From: Epiperipatus broadwayi
Lineage: Eukaryota; Onychophora; Udeonychophora; Euonychophora; Peripatidae
NCBI GenBank assembly: GCA_028023455.1
Contig: JAQFVV010012669.1
Coordinates: 874,501 to 938,500 of the forward strand
Direction: 5' to 3'
Length of the DNA: 64,000 nucleotides
The notes beneath the pieces are model-generated. The model was not told where the DNA came from. It saw only the letters and a program-made list of their open reading frames with translations, and made no database searches. Positions within the stretch are counted from its first letter, which is position 1; every line of letters begins with the position of its first letter. This document shows positions 45,729-58,395 of this stretch, in pieces. A program made the position numbers and the translations under genes.

Positions 45729-46113
45729 TATAATTCAATTTATAAATATGACCCCACATAAATACATTCATGTTGATACTATCATCTAGGATAAATATTA
45801 ATAATTATTTACTAATAATTTTTTATTAGGTGATAAATTATTTAATTTTCTGTCCAAATATAAACTTTAAACTCATGAGAGATTAATATATCACTAATTA
45901 AATTTCAGTATGAATATTTACTTCCCATTTTTACCTAATTACATGGTATTTACAATATGTAATGAAACTTTTAAGTTTGACACACTTTTTAAAATATGTC
46001 GATCAATAAAGACATATGTAAAAAAACAAACAGTCCCCGGTATACATTGTTGACAGAACTTCTCTTCTTCAGTTGGTTCGGATACTTAATCAAATTATAC
46101 ATGTTTTTATCAC
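45729..46113 (+). repeat. Direct repeat unit 2 (about 385 bp)
   Basis: Partner of 44512-44859, more diverged at its 3' half. It follows the palindrome directly, overlapping its last bases at TATAATTCAATTT. Confidence 0.78.
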
Positions 46114-47500
46114 CATATTTTAAGTTATTTTTGTTGGAATTTAATAAATGATACATTAATCTTTAAGTGAATTTGAAGTTTATATCTGAGTAGAAAAATA
46201 ATAATTTATAATCTAGTAAGATATAATTATTAAGTAATCATTAATATTTATTTATAAGATAGTTTAGTTGTTTATTATGAAAAAATACTGAACTATGACA
46301 ATGAAGATGTATGCGCATGGATCTGAGTCAACAGATAAGGGTAGATTCTGTCAGAAACACATCTTTGGGATCATTTGCTTTTTCATGTTTTTATCCAAAA
46401 ATTTTAAAGAATGTATTGAATTTAGGTTTCACTACATTTCTGATTTATAAATCAATTTTTAATAAACATCTCTATAATCTATTCTTTTTTAAAAAAACAT
46501 TATTAAAGATTAAAATCAAAAAATTTCTCATATTTTTATAATAATAGAATTATTACAGTTAATTATAAATAATTAGGTAGAAATTAGTTTAAAGTAAGGA
46601 TTTATATTGCATTGACTACAATCAATTCATAATTGTTTCATCCCCCACCCCGCTAATATCTAATGAAATAACCTAACTCACTCTACCAAATATATTTTCA
46701 AGATATCTACATATTGGGTTGCCAGAATAAATTATATTAAGAGAGTGCTATGTTATCTCTGATGATCATTATGAAATTAGTACTCTATTGGCTAGTAATA
46801 CTAAAAACAAAAAAAATCTAAATGTTTTACTTATTTATAGTTAAATATAATGTACTAACATTTTGAGACATATTATAAAGAAATGTCTTATTCATAATAT
46901 TTTTGACCAATTATATATTCAAATAGATTTATTTAACAGAAATTCTATATGTATAATAAATTTTAAACTTGGTCTTATGTATATTTATATTGAAGATCAA
47001 GAAGAATTAGGTTTACTACTGGAAAGTAATGACTTTTTTTAATAATATAACATTAATTTAACTGCTAATTATATTATTGGTTGTGTCAGCTAAAAATCAA
47101 AGCTTTTAATTGGCCAGCTCACAAACTGAAGACAAGTCAATTGTCAAAATATTTTCACCTTTAATATCATATTGACTTTATATTCGTTTATAAAAAGTAT
47201 ATTAATACATTGTCAGGTTATAAAAGTGAACGAAAGTTCTTTCAAAAATAAATTGCTATTTATTTATTATAAAATATTCAATTTCGGCAACATAAAAGCC
47301 ATCATATAAACAAAGAGTTCGTGACAAAAATGCCTTTTACATTATAGAAAAGTAAATATTTATTTTTGCTAAATCTTAAATATTTTTACTAAAATCTTCA
47401 ATATTTTTCGAAAATAATTTTGTTTTTTTAGTATACTCTCTGAAAATGATTTGTAATTACTCAATATATACTTTTAATATACTTTAAATTATATTCGAAA
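46114..47500. other. AT-rich tract, no gene seen
   Basis: Non-coding. The frame 46311-46541 is Phe/Leu/Lys-rich, typical of chance AT-rich translation. Confidence 0.6.
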
Positions 47501-47549
47501 TGAAAACCTCAGCGTTTTTCTTTATTTTCTTTGATCAGGCGGTTTCTTT

Positions 47550-47830
47550 GTTCTTTCCAGCCAATCAGAATGTCTTTTTCGGCTGAGAGCCGGCTGACAG
47601 CCAATCACCGACAAGCTTCTTTCTTTGTTTAGCTTTAAATGCGGTTTTATTGATTTTTTACTTGTAAAATAATTCGGAAGAGGGCACCATCTTACAGAAC
47701 TTTTAAAAACCTAATCAATAACTGTCAAACGAATATCCTAGCATTAAAAATAACGGAATTAGAGTGACGTCAGCTGTCGACGAGAGGCCTCGTAAGAGGC
47801 GGGAAAAGGGTTAAGAATTGCTGTTCTCCT
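47550..47830. promoter_or_regulatory. Promoter-like island (CCAAT x2, CRE, E2F)
   Basis: In contrast to its surroundings, this interval has many CpGs and GC-rich words. Two CCAAT boxes in the same orientation (CCAATCAGAA at 47561, CCAATCACCG at 47601) lie 40 bp apart. A full palindromic CRE, TGACGTCA, is at 47765-47772, and GGCGGGAAA (E2F-type) at 47798-47806. CACCATCTTACAG at 47686-47698 resembles a YY1 site on the minus strand. From established knowledge this combination is typical of TATA-less, often cell-cycle-linked or housekeeping promoters. No recognisable first exon was seen on either strand, so direction is unknown. Confidence 0.5.
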
Positions 47831-48038
47831 TTTCTAACACCATTTTCAGAACTACAATTTTGATAAAAACATGAGAATATCAAAACAGCTCTCAATTGAA
47901 TATTAAAATAAAATAAAAATAGATTTTTAATGATATATTAGTAAAGAAATCTATTTTTCTGCTGTTATAATTAGCTCACTAAACTTTCTATATCTACAAT
48001 ACAGTTTTATATAATGCAGAGTTTAAAATTTATTATAT

Positions 48039-48042
48039 ATAT
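48039..48042. repeat. Possible target duplication, left (ATAT)
   Basis: ATAT precedes the LTR and follows the second LTR at 54191-54194. Uninformative by itself because both flanks are (AT)-rich. Confidence 0.4.
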
Positions 48043-49956
48043 TGTACCAAGGTGGATGGTTTACCAGAAATTATTAAATGGCCACATTAATCCCTGCTGG
48101 AGTAAGCACAATATTTACTTTAATTCTTTAAATAAATTTATCTTATGAAGGCAAAATTATATGACTAAAATATAATACAATACTATTCCTTGCAATTTAC
48201 AAATTGCTCCACCACGGCCCCTTAGGCAGAGAAGAGAATACTCAAAGAGTACCTGAATCCAAGCCAGCAGACATATCTGTGAAATATATCTAACTGACCA
48301 CATTTGAAGGAAACAGATTTCTTCTCGACTGTTGAATTCAACCCACGTTCAAGGCACTTTTTTGTTTTGTAGAAACACGGGCAAGTTACTTGCCTGGAGG
48401 ATAAATAACATGCTTTAAACAATGGCCACTAATTCAACACCTAGATATACCCATGACTAGCTCAGCTACTTGTAATCAATAACAAATTATTTCAATTAGT
48501 GGTAAAAAAGAATTGACCGACAAAATTAAGCTTTAAGTTTAAAAGACAATTTATTTTAATTAACATTTATTATACTAATTTTAAATACTTTTATAAATCT
48601 TATTTAACTAACATAACACTGGTATAATGATCACACACATTCTTAATTCACACACTAGAATATCATATAACAAAGCATTAAATAATATTTGACATTTAAA
48701 AAACACACATCAATAGTTCATCTATGTATGCTATAGAGTTCATATTACTTGACTCTGGGAGGCTTCAACTAATGTGATGGCTACTTTAGAAATGAGAATA
48801 AGAAAAATGTTATTACATAGGATTTTGAATGTGGACTTAGAACTTTGTTTTCTTCCTTGTTGCTGCTTCAAGTAAGAATATTTCCAGCTGGCTGGATTCG
48901 ACGTTTTCCTGAGGAGATTTAATTCTTATTCAGTGTCACTATTCTTAGAGACAACTAAATATTCCTGGCAATTCTTCAAGTTGTTATGCAGGCATTTTTC
49001 TATTCTGGGCAGGTTGCTGTTTCATTGGACTTAGGCTAGAGAAAGTCGTATGTTTCCGAGGTTTTTAACACTGCATTATCAGCTGATTGATTGACTGATT
49101 TAATCTCAACTGCACAATCTAAACTCTCAACTCTATCTCAACTGATTGTCTGATGAAAAACTGACTATTTATACTTAAGGCCTGTTGTCGTTTTCATATC
49201 TGCCAGCAATATCTGTTGTTGAAATTCCTTCCTTGTTTTTAATCGCATTCCTCTGATAAGCTTTTAATTAGGTGTTTTCATTTAGTAGCCACTGCAAACT
49301 TATTGTTGTTGTTTTTTGTTTAACTTAATAGCCATCGCAAAACTTGTTGTTTTATCGATTTTTAACTTAGTAGTCATCGCTAAGTGTTTTTAATTTTTTA
49401 ACTTTCATTTATTTCATTTTAACACATGCTATGTTTAGAATCACACATATATATTTTATTAACAAGCTCACATTAATTCATCATTTATGCATATATATAA
49501 TTTAAGATCAATTCACTATTTAGTTTTTAAGATGACTTTTTTTCTTTAACTTAAATAAAAAGAGACCTATATTTTTAATTATTTGAAAATCAATTACTTT
49601 TTTCTTTAATGTTTTAAATGAAGAGAAAGAGATATTTTTATTTCATGTAATAGATTCATTTAAACTGCTATAGTTTTAACCTTTTCTAAGCCAAATTCTC
49701 TCCCCCGAATTACTTTTAAATTACTTCGTAAAACTTTATGAATGACGCAGGGTTTAATTCCTCCCCCCCCCCAGGCTAACAGTCTTTTCTTCTTTCTTTA
49801 TTTTGAAAAACTCTAAACTTATATATTAACTTCCCTTTATTAAACTTTTAACTATTTATTATCACATTGAAATGTTACTTTGTTTTTATGAGAAAATTCT
49901 AATTTTTAATAATTTTTAGACAAAATTATTATAGGTACCAATACGATGTTGGTACA
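48043..49956 (-). repeat. 3' LTR (by element orientation)
   Basis: About 1914 bp. It contains several TAGTAGCCATCGC-type words repeated near 49285-49385 (three related units), also present in the partner LTR. Confidence 0.92.
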
Positions 49957-51377
49957 TTACACCACTCTCCGTTTGAGAATAAAATGCATCATTTTTTACC
50001 ATTTTATCTCTGATAACTTTAATTCTTAATTCTAAAATATTTATTATTTTTCTAAGTTTACTTTCTAATATCTGACACTTTACATGCTAAGGGTAATATT
50101 CAAATATACTTTGCTTCTTTCGATGCTGGCAACATTGCTTACAATGATCTTAGTACTGAATAATGACCATGAGGACAGCACTTTTTTATGATGCAAGGTC
50201 CTTTTGGAAACGAGGCAGATGCAGATTTTTATACCGACTTACACGTATGAAAAAACGAAACCTTGACAAAGAAAAGGTCGCTGCGAATGGCAGGATTCAT
50301 CTACTGTCCCATTCATCTTTTGCTTTGGAAACAAGGTACAAGATATGGGGATTCTCCCCTGAAAAAGTGATTTGTGGCTTATGCTGGTTGTTCCCAGTGC
50401 GCATTTTAAAAGAGGAATGATCCCTGACAGTCCGTTATGGGTGCTAAATTTTATCCAGCTGACAGCTTTAACTTATCCTTATCTAAAACTTATTTCAATA
50501 CTACCCTCATTCCCTTTCATTTCAAACCTTTATACACTCCTAATATAACTTAGATTGACTTTATATTTTATTTATTAACCTTACAATATTACTTTTAAAT
50601 TCCCCTGAACTATATCATTAAACCATTTATTTATATTAATCTTGCAATATTATTTTTAAACCATTACGAACATTATTTTACATATTTATTTATATTACAA
50701 TATTATTTTTAAACCATTTATTTAACTTCTTTATTAAGGTGCGTGTACTTAGAAAAACATTTATTTTATTACGATCCTTTATTATACAGATATTTTATTT
50801 GACTTGATTACTTTAAACCATTTATTTACTTCATTTTATTAACTTGCGTATATTCAAAAGCCATTTTATTTTATTATGATTCATTCTTTATTATTTTACT
50901 TATATACTTATTTGCTTAACTTGATTTTATTCTACGTATTTTCATTATTTTATTCATTTGTTTAATTCTACAAACATTACTTTTAAATCATTAATTTGAC
51001 CTATTTATTTACGAATACTTTTTAATTACTATGTGCATGTCCGAAAAAAAATATTTTATTTTATGAAGCCTCTGTTATTATTATTACTTCCAAACATTTC
51101 ATTTATCATTATTCATTTATTTTTAAATTTATTATTTTAGTTTTAAATAGCAGATTCTCTGATTTGGGTTTATCACTGACAACAACAAGTTTTCTTTTTA
51201 AATTCATTATCCATTTCCGGTCCTTTATTTCTTTCCTTTACTATTCTGCCCGATTACTAACTTTTAAACTATGTCAGGCAGTTCCTTCTTTCTTTCTACT
51301 AATTCACTAACATAAATTATACTCCATATCCTCATGTCTATCCCTCGATTAAAATTTGTTGCTTTATCTCTTTCATG
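49957..51377. other. Internal non-coding part of LTR element
   Basis: An AT-rich interior with loosely repeated units of the type AATATTATTTTTAAACCATTTATTTA between about 50580 and 50900. An 85-codon frame at 50163-50420 has no recognisable motif. No pol domain was recognised. The region may be a filler that replaced pol. Confidence 0.6.
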
Positions 51378-51929
51378 TTATGTTCTAAGTTCTGCTTTAT
51401 AGATAAAAAACCCTTTAAGCTTTGCAGAACCCCGTATTTTTCCTAGCCGTGAATATTTTTTCCTATTCTTTCTCTTCGTTTTAACCCTATGCTTAAGACG
51501 AGCCTTTAACTTAACCTTTTTAAATTTTTGTGAAAACTTTTCTACACTATATTCTACCTTGAACTTATGTCTCTCTTCTATTTCTTGATCTATACTTTCT
51601 CCCACACTTTCTGTCTTAGCACTATCCTGTTCTGCTTTAATTTCTATCTCTTTCATGACCTCAGCTTCCTTACTTTCTTTGACAAAATCTACTTCTATGA
51701 TTTCTTGATTTTTCTCTATCTTTCCTGTAATTTCACATCTTATTTCTCTCATTTCTGCAATGACTTCTTTAATTTCTCCCTTCATTTCTGCTTTAAATTC
51801 TAACTGACCTTACTTTATTTCTTGCAATTCTTCCCTCAATTCTGCTTGGAACTCTTGCATTTCTTTCATCATATTCATCATCATTTTCATCAACATCTGC
51901 GTCTCAGATATTTCTTTCTCTTTTTCCAT
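51378..51929 (-). pseudogene. Gag-like coiled-coil protein, one in-frame stop
   Basis: ATG at 51929-51927 (MEKEKEISETQMLMKMMM). The frame has one TAA after about 39 codons, then continues open to 51378, so about 184 codons in all. The N-terminal third is a Met/Glu/Gln-rich coiled coil (MMNMMKEMQEFQAELREELQ), the middle is acidic, and the C terminus strongly basic (KFKKVKLKARLKHRVKTKRK). Coiled coil then basic tail fits a minimal nucleic-acid-binding Gag. No zinc knuckle. Its position just inside the 5' LTR supports this. Not matched to a named family. Confidence 0.6.
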
Positions 51930-52272
51930 TTTTAAAACTATTTAAATACGAGCTGTTAATTATTTTCTTACATGGAACATACGACTGACTCCACCCCTTT
52001 GTCCTTTTCTCTACCCGTTTTTAATGCCTTAACTCCACCCAAAAATATCTAACTCTCTCTGATTTAACAGAATGATTTATTTTAACTAACGTAAATGTCA
52101 ACATTTCTTTTCATTTAAAGAAAAAAAAAGTTTCGGTCAATTCTTTTTTTAAAACGAAACCACTTTAAAATACGAATTTAGCTTTTCTTTAAAATTTTTA
52201 TTTTCAAACAGTAACAAAACATTTAAATTAACTGTCATTTATGACAAGTTCGGCCCACATTAGTATGCCAGT

Positions 52273-54190
52273 TGTACCGGGGTGGATGGTTTACCAGAAT
52301 GATTATTAAATGGCTACCTTAATCCCTGCTGAAGTAAGCACAATATTTACTTTAACTCTTTAAATAAATTTATCTTATGAAGCAAAATTATACGACTAAA
52401 ATATAATACAATACTATTCCTTGCAATTTACATATTGTTCCACCATGGCCCCTTAGGCAGAGAAGAAAGTACTCAAAGAGTACCTGAATCCAAGCCAGCA
52501 GACATATCTGTGAAATATATCTAACTGACCACATTTGAAGGAAACAGATTCTTCTCGACTGTTGAATTCAACCCACGTTCAAGGCACTTTTTTGTTTTGT
52601 AGAAACACGGGCAAGTTACTTGCCCAGAGGATAAATAACATGCTTTAAACAATGGCCACTAATTCAACACCTAAGATATACCCATGACTAGCTCAGCTAC
52701 TTGTAATCAATAACAAATTATTTCATTAGTGGTAAAAAACAATTGACCGATAAAATTAAGCTTTAAGTTTAAAAGACAATTTATTTTAATTAACATTTAT
52801 TATATTAATTTTAACTACTTTTATAAATCTTATTTAACTAACATAACACTGGTATAATGATCACACACATTCTTAATTCATACACTAGCATATCATATAA
52901 TAAAGCATTAAATAATATTTGACATTTAAAACACACACATCAATAGTTTGTCTATGTATGCTATAGAGTTCATATTACTTGACTTCTGGGAGGCATCAAC
53001 TAATGTGATGGCTACTTTAGAAATGAGAATAAGAAAAATGTTATTACCTAAGATTTTGAATGTGGACTTAGAACTTTGTTTTCTTCCTTGTTGCTGCTTC
53101 AAGTAAGAATATTTCTGGCTGGCTGGATTCGACGTTTTTCTGAGGAGGTTTAATTCTTATTCAATGGCACTATTCTTGGAGACAACTAAATATTCCTGGC
53201 AATTCTTCAAGTTGTTATGCAGGCATTTTTCTATTCTAGGCAGGTTGCTGTTTCACTGGACTTAGGCTAGAGAAAGTCGTCTGTTTCCGAGGATTTTAAC
53301 ACTCCATTATCAGCTGATCGATTGACTGATTTAATCTCAATTGCTCAATCTCAACTGCACAATCTCAACTTTCTGAACTGATTGTCCGATGAAAAACTGG
53401 ACTATTTATACTTAAGGCTTGTTGTCATTTTGATATCCACCAGCAATATCTGTTGTCGAAGTTCTTTCTTTGTTTTTGATTGCAATACTCTTATAAGCTT
53501 TTAATTAGGTGTTTTCATTTAGTAGCCACCACAAATTTATTGTTGTTTTTTTGTTTAACTTAATAGCTGTCGCAAAACTTGTTGTTTTATCGATTTTTAA
53601 CTTAGTAGCCATCACTGAGTGTTTTTAATTTTTTAATTTTCCTTTATTTCATTTTAACATGCACGTATTTATGCTATGTTTACAATCGCACATATATATT
53701 TTAACAAGTTCACATTAATTCGTCATTTACGCACTTACATAATTTAAGATCAATTCACTATTTAGTTTTTAAGATGACTTTTTTTCTTTAACTTAAATAA
53801 AAAGAGATTTCTATTTTTAATTATTTGAAAATTAACTCCTTTTTTCTTTAACGTTTTAAAGGAAGATAGAGAGATATTTTTATTTCATGTAAAAGATTCA
53901 TTTAAACCACTATAGTTTTAACCTTTTCTAAACCAAATTCTCTTCCCCAAATTACTTTTAAATTACTTCGTAAAACTTTATGAATAATGCAGGGTTTAAT
54001 TTTCCCTCGGGCTAACAGTATTTTCTTCTTTCTTTATTTTGCAAAACTAAACTTTTATATTAACTTCCCTTTATTAAACTTTTAACTATTTATTATCACA
54101 TTGAAACGTTATGTTGTTTTTATGAGAAATTTCTAATTTTTAATCATTTTTAGACAAAATTATTATAGGTACCAATACGATGTTGGTACA
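52273..54190 (-). repeat. 5' LTR (by element orientation)
   Basis: About 1918 bp partner of 48043-49956. Both begin TTGTACC on the plus strand and end GATGTTGGTACA. Confidence 0.92.
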
Positions 54191-54194
54191 ATAT

Positions 54195-57100
54195 ATAATT
54201 ACTGTTAAATAAATCTTTTTGAAAATATTTGTATATAACTATATTATATGTATATACTGCAATCTGGAAAGGTGATGGAGACGATGACATAACCACTTTT
54301 ACACCCTCAATGAGTGATTTAACACATTGGGCAAGCCAACTAGTAACCTAGAAATGTGCAGTTATATAGGCTAAAATATCTCACACGATATAATTAAGTT
54401 CAGTGGGTTAATAAAACACTTGCCATATGCTGTCATAGAAGATATACATAGGGGAAAGCAGCATGATTTACAATAACTCAAGAGGAGAAATCTCAACTCA
54501 TTCTAGCATACATAAAAGACTTAATATTGTGAGCATATGCCATTCAGATTACATTTAAATTTCTTCTACAAATATCTACTACAACTATCATTTTTTATCC
54601 ATCTTTTAAAGATCTTCTAAGCATCTTATTGCTTTGATCAGTTAAAAATATTTAATTCTTATAAAATTTACAAATGTTTTTTTGCAAATCTATGCCACTT
54701 AAGATCCATCTTTTGGATGTAACTTCTTCATTATCAAAATAAATTTAAATAATGTAGTCCATGAAACAAATACGGGTATCTCAGAGTAATTTGATCTCAT
54801 TTAAATTATAAAATAAATTATTTTTGATCTCTCAGATGTATTCAATATTGAAAGAAATTCTAGTTAATAAAATAAATAAGACATACACTTTCCCTAAGCT
54901 AATATCTTATCAAAATTATGACATTAACAATACTATTGCTAACTTAAATAAATAAACCACTGTCTCTTAATTTTAGAATAAGATAATCTAGGATTACATT
55001 CAGATATTAAGAATGGATAAGGGATTTAATAGTCATTTTAAATACCCTAGAATAAATTTACTTAAACATCTTATAAATATAAATTAGGTTCTTGTAAAAT
55101 TAATTTTATCATAAAATAATAAATATGATCTTCAAATATGAAAATGATTTTAAAATAAATATGCACAATGATTTGAAATAAGCAAATAGAATTAATTAAA
55201 GTGATCCAAATTGACAAAAAATATATACTTCTTTATTAAGAAAATTACATATTAGATATAATTCTAATATTTAAATAATTAAATAAAGTGACTCTTATTA
55301 GTTTCAATGTTTATATACTCTTTTAGTAATACACTTAAAACAATTTATATCTTATTTAGATTTTATTCGTAAGTGAAATGATTTTGGGTTGATAATTGGA
55401 ATGATGTGAACAAATGACTAAGAAATTTCTTAAATAACAAAACAAATATTTATTTTACAATAAAACAGATACAAAATTACTAATATTTCATATTTGAGGT
55501 AGCCAAAGGCTTTCGCAACTTTTTCAAAATTATAACAGAAGGATTTAAAAATTTACATCATATTTTTTAAAAATTGATTCAATTGTATTAAACAAATGTA
55601 ATCCGGCAGATTGAAATAAACTTTCTATTGTTTAATTATCAAAAATTCTTATTTATCATTGCATTCACACATTGATAATAACCTTCATATAAGTAGGGTC
55701 TCATGAATGTTTAACATAATAATAATAATAATAGCTTATTAATCCAATGCTGAAGGACTGATAAGACAGATATATATTGTCTATTTATACCAAAATATGC
55801 TTATAAAAATTTAAAATTAATTATATATTGTATTTTGTCCTCATTATTAGCAAAGATTAAATATAAGACTTACACATTTACAGTGAATTGTTCACATTTA
55901 AACCAACCAAGAATGCTATAGAAGTAAGATAGAATTCATCAACATCTTGATAAAAACCACTAACATGCCAGTTAAAGCCATAGTGAAATATTACAAATCC
56001 ATCTTCAAATAATTAAGGCAACGTGAAAAGTATGATGGTGTAGCTCATAAGAATGCATCTTCTTTTAAGGACTAATAAAGGATCTGGGACTTTCTCACTA
56101 GTCAGGAAAAATAATGAGAATGCACATCAGGGACAAAAATATTAAATAGGAATTGCCTTAAAATAGAAAGATTCTAAGCTACTCTCTCCAAAAATATATG
56201 CGTATAAGCATACAAATGCTGGCATGACAAATAATAAAGTCTACCATCTCTAAATATACTGGCATACATAAGCATTCCTAAAATAGAGAGAATAAATCTA
56301 TTTCTAACAAAAATACCATAGCTAACAAATGTGAAATATAAATAATAACTAATGCCAAATATGGCTCCATTAACATTAGGCAATAAATAAGCATAAAATA
56401 AATAATAGAAACATACAACTACTTATTCAGCTTACAACATAATATATCTTTATAAATAAATAATTCAAGGATTAAAAAAGGAATCACTATTTTAAAATAT
56501 GCAAATATGATAAATTACTATTCTGGAAACTTAAAACATTTCAAAATATAGCATATATGAAAATAATATTCACCTGAGATAAAGCATGGTATGCAAAAAT
56601 CATAAATCAAGTAAAATTCAATTTTTTACCATCAAATTAATAATAAAATAAAGTTCTGCTTTCTTTTTTTCATAACCATTACACTGGAACATGAATAAGA
56701 ATGTTGGCAATAAAATCTTGTGGACAGCAAACATATCCATCATAAAATACAATATAATTATAATATTAAAATCCAGAATATAAAAATATTTTAGAGATGT
56801 CCTTAATGAAAACTTTAGATGATTATGCTAGTGAGTAATAAGATAAATTTGTGACCATTCATTAAATACGTCCATGGATTTAAATTATGATAAATGTTTA
56901 TTATTTTGCAATAAATTATCTCGACATTTAAATTCAGGTTTTCCAAAAATTAATCCATCAAAGGAATTATCTTAATTTGTTGTAATAAAAAAATTATTTT
57001 GCAGGAGAATGCTTTTCTAAATTATATTTATCAAAAATCATAAAAGTATCTAGAAAGAGAAAAATACTTATAAATGTCATATTCATAACAACAGCTGTCT

Positions 57101-57685
57101 CCACAGCAGAAGTAAAACTAACAAGATTTAAATATTTTGCAGGCATTATAAAATAATACAGAAAAGTCATTTAAGTTTACGCCATTTTTTTTAACATGTT
57201 AGAACTTTATTACACTTAAAACAGCCATTCCAATCTATATTTGTTTCAAATACATGAGTAAATGATCTTTAATATCCATTCTGGATAAACCAGAATTCTT
57301 CAGTTAATCCTGGTCATAACTTTTCACATGTCTTTATGTATGAATGCAAGAAATTTGGCACTAGTAGATTAAATTGTAGTAATTAGTACTGTAATAAACA
57401 TTCATATTTACATATAATTTTATATCAAAACAAATATCTACCTTATTTAATTTTATCTGGTGAAGTTCATCATTCAGTTTTACAAAATTTGTTTGCTCCT
57501 ATTGTCTAGTTTGCTTTCATAATAACAATTGTATGTTTATCTTTCAAAAAATTTTCAGAATAGCTTTTATTAGAAAGAAAATGATCTCCTTTTACTCAGT
57601 CAATAAACATTTCTGTTATATCATTAAACTTTAAATATTAAAACTTTTCATGATCATCTTTTCTTATGCAAAGCTATTAAAACTA
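54195..57685. other. AT-rich tract, no gene seen
   Basis: Non-coding AT-rich sequence with (AAT)n-like run at 55718-55731. Nothing recognised on either strand. The small minus-strand frame at 56174-56383 is Phe/Tyr-rich and motif-free. Confidence 0.6.
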
Positions 57686-58395
57686 GCAAATTTTTACATA
57701 AGTAGTGCTATCTAGTATAATAAGCTTTAGTAATCAATATATGCTAGAAGGTTCTACATCACTATTCCTATCTGGTGCATATCTATTTTTAGATTAGTTT
57801 CTTGTTTATGGATTTTATCAGTAAAGAATCTTGGATCTGGGAACACTGCACTTGAATCTTTGGATCTAATACAACTTTTCTCCAGCACCCACTTTTATAT
57901 TTTTGCTTAATTATAAAACTATCAGCTCAAATTGAAAAAACTAATGTTTCCAATCCAAACTAATTTGCCTATATATATATATATATATATATTCATCCAG
58001 ATCTGAAGCCAGTTCAGTATCTATATATTTTTGTGCCATTGTTTTTTTATTAACCATAGTCACATTTATTCTGTGGCTAGGATTGTTATTAAACCGCTTA
58101 AATATCGCATGATCACCTTTTCTTCTACAGGCTAATTAGTTCGGATTGAAATTATTAGTGTGTTTTTAGTTTGGGCCATTATCTTTATTATTAAGCAAAA
58201 AAATAAAGGTGGATATTGGAGAGGAAATATATTCGATTCAAAGATCAAGGTGCACTACTTACCCGGATTCAAAGCATCTCACTGATGAAAGCCATAAGAT
58301 AGAAACCAGTCTGGGGATATTGGCTAGATAGGCACTGGATAGGAATTGATTACTAAAGCTTCCATTAAGTAGTACTATTATATGCAAAAAAATTT
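57686..58395. mobile_element. Foldback element, old copy
   Basis: It matches the element at 41270-42010 across both arms and loop, heavily substituted (AGTAATCAATATATGCTAGAAG, CTTGGATCTGGGAACACTGC in the left arm). The right arm has lost about 45 bp near its end. (AT)n occupies 57966-57995 at the inner end of the left arm. Confidence 0.85.

Larger units (their letters stand above)
44917..45732. mobile_element. Palindrome with GIY-YIG-like protein tail in both arms
   Basis: The arms 44917-45226 and 45421-45732 are inverted copies. The loop is about 195 bp. The right arm on the plus strand and the left arm on the minus strand each encode the same C-terminal tail (KRKIKEAYFIAKDNNSINRK, then about 12 more codons and a stop). 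The pattern K-I-K-E-A-x-x-I...-I/L-N-R is the C-terminal end of GIY-YIG endonuclease domains in Penelope-like and related retroelements. The palindrome thus looks like two 3' ends of such an element inserted in opposite orientation. Confidence 0.75.
48043..54190 (-). mobile_element. LTR retrotransposon with 1.9-kb LTRs, non-autonomous
   Basis: 48043-49956 and 52273-54190 are direct repeats of about 1.91 kb with TGTACC...GGTACA ends. They surround only 2.3 kb. The interior has a gag-like ORF on the minus strand beside the 52273 LTR, so transcription runs right to left. A purine-rich GGAGAGTGGTG lies just before the other LTR on the minus strand (PPT position), and TGGCATAC begins three bases inside the 5' LTR on that strand (PBS position). 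No protease, RT or integrase was recognised, so it would rely on another element. LTR copies differ by scattered substitutions and small indels, indicating moderate age. Confidence 0.88.

Noticed and set aside
47824-47849. Splice acceptor (pyrimidine tract, CTAAC, TTTCAG) just after the promoter-like island
   Set aside because: Good acceptor by eye, but the downstream frame stops after a dozen codons and no donor or conserved exon follows.
50118-50146. Possible integrase CXXC motif on the minus strand (CKQCCQHRK)
   Set aside because: Flanking residues do not fit an integrase and no HxxxH or catalytic Asp follows; could be chance.
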